From contig NZ_SLVJ01000001.1 in the NCBI RefSeq assembly GCF_004345325.1, positions 1 through 64,000 on the forward strand: a DNA stretch of 64,000 nucleotides. Direction: 5' to 3'. A program made the position numbers and the translations under genes. Positions 60,543-64,000 of the stretch are shown in pieces. How positions within the stretch are numbered: position 1 is the first letter of the stretch; every line of letters starts with the position of its first letter. The notes below the pieces were generated by a model. The model saw only the letters and a list, made by a program, of their open reading frames with translations. It did no database searches and was not told the DNA's origin. The DNA is from Acinetobacter calcoaceticus. GTDB taxonomy: Bacteria; Pseudomonadota; Gammaproteobacteria; Pseudomonadales; Moraxellaceae.

Positions 60543-61409
60543 TTATTGGAACACAACGGTTTTATTTCCATCAACAATAATACGATCTTCAAGATGCCAC
60601 TTCACAGCACGCGCCAAACAATTACGCTCTACATCTTGGCCTAACTCACGTAGTTGCTCTACAGTAAAGTCATGACTGACACGCTCTACATCCTGCTCAA
60701 TGATCGGACCTTGATCAAGTTCAGTGGTGACATAATGTGCAGTCGCCCCAATCAACTTAACCCCTTTCTCATGTGCTTGCTTGTATGGATTGGCACCCAC
60801 AAAAGCAGGTAAGAAAGAATGGTGAATATTGATCACTTGCATCGGCCATTTAGCAACAAAATCTTCGGTCAAGATCTGCATATATCGTGCGAGGACCAAC
60901 AAGTCATTGCCCTGCATGATTTCGTCAATCTGTGCATAAGCTTCGTCTTTGTTGTCTTTATTCACTGGTACAACGATAAATGGAATACCGAAGTTTTCCA
61001 CTGACTCGCGCAGTGTTTCATGATTTGATACCACTTGGGTGATTTCACAAGCCAAGCCACCACGTGCATGACGCCATAACAACTCTAACAAGGCATGATC
61101 TACTTTAGACACCAGGATGCCCACTTTTTTGACATCACTAACCAAGGTCAAGCGCCATTGCATGTCATAACGCTGCGCTACATTAATCTCGAAGGTTTGT
61201 AGCAAGGTCTCTTTACGGGTTTGTAGGTGCTCAAGTTCAAATTCCACCCGCATGAAATAGCGTCCGCCCTGAGCTTCAGTCGCGTATTGATCGAGCGCCG
61301 TAATGTTGGCACCCTGATGATACAAAAAACTCGATACTGCTTGCACGATACCCGGCTTGTCTTCACAAGTAATCAGTAGCCGTGCTGTGTTGGCGGTCGT
61401 CATGTTCAT
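60543..61409 (-). CDS. purU: Formyltetrahydrofolate deformylase
   Basis: Hydrolyses 10-formyl-THF to formate and THF, supplying formate for purine synthesis. N-terminal ACT domain (LLITCEDKPGIVQAVSSFLYHQGANITALDQYAT), then the formyltransferase-like catalytic domain with VINIHHSFLPAFVGANPYKQA and LIGATAHYVTTELDQGPIIEQD. Length 288 residues from ATG 61409; another ATG at 61403 and a GTG at 61424 are also possible as no start has a strong ribosome site. Confidence 0.94.
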   Translation of the reverse strand: MNMTTANTARLLITCEDKPGIVQAVSSFLYHQGANITALDQYATEAQGGRYFMRVEFELEHLQTRKETLLQTFEINVAQRYDMQWRLTLVSDVKKVGILVSKVDHALLELLWRHARGGLACEITQVVSNHETLRESVENFGIPFIVVPVNKDNKDEAYAQIDEIMQGNDLLVLARYMQILTEDFVAKWPMQVINIHHSFLPAFVGANPYKQAHEKGVKLIGATAHYVTTELDQGPIIEQDVERVSHDFTVEQLRELGQDVERNCLARAVKWHLEDRIIVDGNKTVVFQ

Positions 61410-61540
61410 GTTGTTTAGAGTCACTTATTCGTTAAAAACAGCACAACATTCTAAAGCTTTTTAAAAAGCTTTCAATCACCTTAGGAATTGTTGACATTTC
61501 AATCATCATTTAGATCACATTTAGAGGTCTTGAACCGGAT

Positions 61541-62242
61541 CTAAGCCGTTGTTTCAAACTTAGCCGTTGATAGACTGGCGAATAATTCCGAACTTCCGAG
61601 GGTATCGAGCAAACGTTCATAAGTTTCGCGACTCTCACCGCGTAGATATGGGCCTTCTAAAAACACCATTTGTCGTAATGCCTGCCAGATCCACTTTTCT
61701 TCCAAACAATTTGAATCACTCAAATGCCCAGACATATATAAGAAGTTGGTCCAGTTGGTTAACACGATCCAAATATTGATGATCAAGGCTTCAATTTCAG
61801 AACTGGTCATCTGCATCAGACCCGCTTCTACAAAGGCATGATAAATTTTTTGCCCTTGCTGCATCACCCTGCCTGCAAACTGAGGATAGATTTTGCGGAA
61901 GCTATCGTTATTTTCAATCAGATGATAAACATCACGATGTAAAAATCGGTATTGCCACAATTGACTGCTCAGTACTTGGAAATAGCGAATTTTATCATTG
62001 GCATTGACTGCACGGTCATCTGGAAGTGCCAGCATCGCCAAAGTTTCCTTTTGATACTGTTCCATCAACTCTTTAATGATTTCTTGCTTATTGCGAAAAT
62101 GGTAATACAAATTGCCTGGACTAATTCCCAGTTCGGCCGCTAAATGGTTGGTGGTTACAGCTCGCTCCCCCCGCTCATTAAACAACTGTAGGCTTATTTG
62201 TAAAATACGATCTTTCGTTTTCGAGGTTTTGGAGCTTGCCAT
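61541..62242 (-). CDS. TetR/AcrR family transcriptional regulator
   Basis: N-terminal helix-turn-helix of the TetR type (RILQISLQLFNERGERAVTTNHLAAELGISPGNLYYHFRNKQEIIKEL, about residues 11-58), followed by a helical ligand domain. Length 233 residues, at the upper end of the family. It is divergent from the aldehyde dehydrogenase gene with two strong palindromes between them, so it probably controls that gene and itself. Confidence 0.88.
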   Translation of the reverse strand: MASSKTSKTKDRILQISLQLFNERGERAVTTNHLAAELGISPGNLYYHFRNKQEIIKELMEQYQKETLAMLALPDDRAVNANDKIRYFQVLSSQLWQYRFLHRDVYHLIENNDSFRKIYPQFAGRVMQQGQKIYHAFVEAGLMQMTSSEIEALIINIWIVLTNWTNFLYMSGHLSDSNCLEEKWIWQALRQMVFLEGPYLRGESRETYERLLDTLGSSELFASLSTAKFETTA

Positions 62243-62263
62243 CCGAATCCCATTTTAAAAACC

Positions 62264-62278
62264 GTTAGCAGCGCTAAC
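62264..62278. promoter_or_regulatory. Operator-like palindrome next to the TetR gene
   Basis: GTTAGC-AGC-GCTAAC, a 6-3-6 perfect inverted repeat 21 bases upstream of the TetR start. Confidence 0.55.
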
Positions 62279-62298
62279 ACATAAAGTAACTTGACTAA

Positions 62299-62316
62299 TT
62301 AGAGTAATTACTCTAA
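62299..62316. promoter_or_regulatory. 18-base perfect palindrome in the TetR/ALDH intergenic region
   Basis: TTAGAGTAATTACTCTAA, perfectly symmetric, 40 bases before the aldehyde dehydrogenase start and near TATAAT-like DNA. A TetR-type operator is the simplest reading. Confidence 0.6.
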
Positions 62317-62355
62317 AAAATATAATATATAAACTTTTCGTAAACGGTGTTTGTC

Positions 62356-63804
62356 ATGAACAGTCAAACCAAAAAAAATTCTATGACTGCCTATCCACCC
62401 GAAGTTCAAAACTTACAGCAATTACTTGATCAACAAAAGCTAGCCTACCAACGCTATCCCGTACCAACAGCCAAGGAACGGATTGAACGTTTAGCACGTT
62501 TGAAAAAAGTACTGATCAAATACCAAGATCAACTTGCTGAAGCGATTCATCAAGATTACGGCAATCGTTCAATTTCTGAAACCAAGATTGGTGAATTACT
62601 CACCTGTATTGAACACATTAAATACTATAGCAAGCATTTAGGCCAATGGATGAAGCCATCCAAACGCCATGTGGGCATCATTCATAAACCCGCCAAGGCA
62701 TGGGTACAATATCAACCTTTAGGCATTATTGGAATTATTACCCCGTGGAACTATCCACTGCTGCTCTCCATAGGTCCATTGATTTGTGCGCTCGCAGCGG
62801 GTAATCACGCCATGATTAAAATATCTAGCGCGTCGATGAATTTTGGTCAGGTGTTAAAAAGCATATTGTCTGAAGCCTTCCCACAGGAAGTGGTCTGTGT
62901 CGTGACCGGTGGCGGTGCGATTTCAGATGCTTTTAGCCGTTTAGCATTTGATAAAATTATTTTCACTGGCTCAACCAATGTCGGTAAAACAGTCATGGCT
63001 GCTGCTGCAGAAAATTTGGTGCCTGTGATCTTAGAGCTTGGTGGCAAATCGCCTGCCATCGTACATCCATCGAGTGATCTAAAAGATGTCGCGCAACGTC
63101 TCGCTTTTGGTAAGTTGTGGAATGCAGGCCAGACCTGTGTTGCACCAGACTATTTATTCTTACCACGCGGCAAACTGGCTGAATTCAGCACACATTTTAG
63201 TCAAATCGTCTCGGGCATGTATCCGAGCCTTAAAGATAATCCAGATTACACCTCGATTATTAATGACAAACAATATCAGCGTATCCAAGGCTATCTCGAT
63301 GAAGCCATGGACCAAGGTGCAAAACCAATTGAAATAAATCCACTCAGCGAAGATCTGACTGCAGTCCGTAAAATAGCACCGACCTTATTGACCGATGTCA
63401 CGCCACAGATGCAAATTATGCAGCAGGAAATCTTTGGTCCGATCCTACCTATAATAGAATACGATCAAATCGACGATGTTATCGACTTTATCAATCAACG
63501 TCCGCGGCCTTTGGCATTATATTATTTCGACTTCGACAATGCGCGTGCAGAATATGTTGCACTGCGCACTCATTCTGGGCATTTTGGGCAAAATGCTGTA
63601 CTCACCCATGTCGCACAGGATGATTTGCCGTTTGGCGGCGTTGGCGCATCGGGTATGGGCAAGTATCACGGACCTGAAGGATTTTTCAATTTATCCAACG
63701 AACGTTCAGTGATGTCGATCCCTCGATTGTTTAATCTAAAATTCATCATGCCGCCGTTTAATAAACCGCTGCACAAAATTTTAGAGAAAACCTTCTTGCG
63801 TTAA
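62356..63804 (+). CDS. Aldehyde dehydrogenase (coniferyl/fatty-aldehyde type)
   Basis: NAD(P)-dependent ALDH of the class-3-like family. NADP-binding ITPWNYPLLLSIGPLICALAAGN, GSTNVGKTVMAAAAENLVPVILELGGKSP with the general-base glutamate, and the catalytic cysteine in NAGQTCVAPDY. A C-terminal hydrophobic segment (IPRLFNLKFIMPPFNKPLHKILEKTFLR) resembles membrane-associated fatty aldehyde dehydrogenases. Length 482 residues. ATG 62356 (MNSQTKKN) is chosen over an in-frame GTG at 62347. Divergent TetR suggests substrate-inducible expression; the substrate is unknown. Confidence 0.9.
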   Translation: MNSQTKKNSMTAYPPEVQNLQQLLDQQKLAYQRYPVPTAKERIERLARLKKVLIKYQDQLAEAIHQDYGNRSISETKIGELLTCIEHIKYYSKHLGQWMKPSKRHVGIIHKPAKAWVQYQPLGIIGIITPWNYPLLLSIGPLICALAAGNHAMIKISSASMNFGQVLKSILSEAFPQEVVCVVTGGGAISDAFSRLAFDKIIFTGSTNVGKTVMAAAAENLVPVILELGGKSPAIVHPSSDLKDVAQRLAFGKLWNAGQTCVAPDYLFLPRGKLAEFSTHFSQIVSGMYPSLKDNPDYTSIINDKQYQRIQGYLDEAMDQGAKPIEINPLSEDLTAVRKIAPTLLTDVTPQMQIMQQEIFGPILPIIEYDQIDDVIDFINQRPRPLALYYFDFDNARAEYVALRTHSGHFGQNAVLTHVAQDDLPFGGVGASGMGKYHGPEGFFNLSNERSVMSIPRLFNLKFIMPPFNKPLHKILEKTFLR

Positions 63805-63812
63805 CTGATCAA

Positions 63813-63847
63813 GGCATGATCTATCATTCACGTTCATGCCATATTTT
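63813..63847 (+). terminator. Possible weak terminator after ALDH gene
   Basis: GGCATGA (63813-63819) pairs with TCATGCC (63834-63840) over a 14-base loop, followed by ATATTTT. Confidence 0.35.
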
Positions 63848-63966
63848 AATCAATTTCGCTTGTCTTTTAAGCGTATTTTTGGTATAAAACGCCCCTTGAA
63901 TGAATTCATCGTTTATTTTGACTGGCCAAACAGGTTTGCTGTTGGCTAAATCAATGGAGTTACACC

Positions 63967-64000
63967 ATGTCTAAGGTTTGCCAAGTTACCGGCAAGCGTC
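63967..64000 (+). CDS. rpmB: 50S ribosomal protein L28, 5' end only
   Basis: The window ends eleven codons into a frame that begins MSKVCQVTGKR, the characteristic start of L28. GGAG lies about eight bases upstream. rpmG normally follows outside the window. Confidence 0.9.
   Translation, partial: MSKVCQVTGKR

Overview
The window is a stretch of core chromosome from a gammaproteobacterium, almost certainly Acinetobacter (genus-level inference; species not determined). The basis is moderate GC with AT-rich intergenic DNA, the many protein families whose closest remembered relatives are from Acinetobacter (degenerate RNase T2-like protein, PiuA/PiuC, the 2-isopropylmalate synthase of 563 residues, small conserved hypotheticals), and the absence of integrases, transposases, CRISPR arrays or phage genes. 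No tRNA or rRNA body is present, but the first 300 bases look like a tandem rRNA promoter firing leftwards out of the window, and the last 34 bases are the start of rpmB (ribosomal protein L28).

Layout. 1-6.5 kb: rrn promoter/leader, an unrecognised 358-residue protein, pssA, rlmJ, a 2-oxoglutarate/Fe(II) oxygenase, a helical hypothetical protein, mdh, and an RNase T2-like secreted protein lacking the catalytic histidines. 6.5-14.5 kb: soluble lytic transglycosylase, miaB-phoH(ybeZ)-ybeY (tRNA/rRNA maturation), hypotheticals, and a Firmicutes-like xpt behind a strong 5' hairpin. 14.6-16.3 kb: a three-lipoprotein operon (CsgG-like, DUF4810, DUF799). 16.7-22.5 kb: exported acetamidase/formamidase family protein, OsmC, WrbA, a YihY/BrkB membrane protein, a small lipoprotein and a trimethylamine-monooxygenase-type FMO. 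22.9-32.4 kb: small proteins, an RRM protein, a UvrD/Rep helicase, glycerate kinase, an AhpD-like protein, and the tig-clpP-clpX proteostasis group. 32.8-38.7 kb: an iron region with two TonB-dependent receptors and PiuC, each receptor preceded by a Fur-like palindrome. 38.7-44 kb: leuA behind a leucine-rich leader peptide, metX-metW-Sel1 protein, rdgB. 44-50.8 kb: AEC transporter, tatABC, a PhoX phosphatase with a Tat lipoprotein signal and a Pho-box-like promoter, an NRDE protein and lgt. 50.9-58.4 kb: paralogous small membrane proteins, ddl, a CHAP-like putative amidase, DUF1963, thyA-folA, DUF4105, META lipoprotein and msrA. 58.4-64 kb: tonB-exbB-exbD behind a Fur-like box, purU, a TetR regulator divergent from an aldehyde dehydrogenase, and rpmB.

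How the genes fit together: the receptors and PiuC handle catecholate-type siderophore iron, and the TonB-ExbB-ExbD motor 20 kb away energises such receptors; all three promoter regions carry Fur-like sites. TatABC exports folded proteins, and the next gene encodes a Tat-type lipoprotein phosphatase that would then need Lgt, encoded 1 kb further on. Purine/folate/one-carbon functions (xpt, thyA, folA, purU) and envelope maintenance (slt, ddl, lgt, lipoproteins) recur but are not contiguous.

The most interesting items are the leuA leader (29 codons, seven Leu, start codon at or next to the predicted transcription start), the catalytically stripped RNase T2 homologue, the PhoX/Tat/Pho-box arrangement, an orphan terminator-like hairpin suggesting a small RNA, the CHAP-like protein without signal peptide, and the operator-like palindromes between the TetR and aldehyde dehydrogenase genes. 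I did not see a clearly new multi-gene defence or metabolic system. Family assignments are from reading sequence and memory of families; no search was run.
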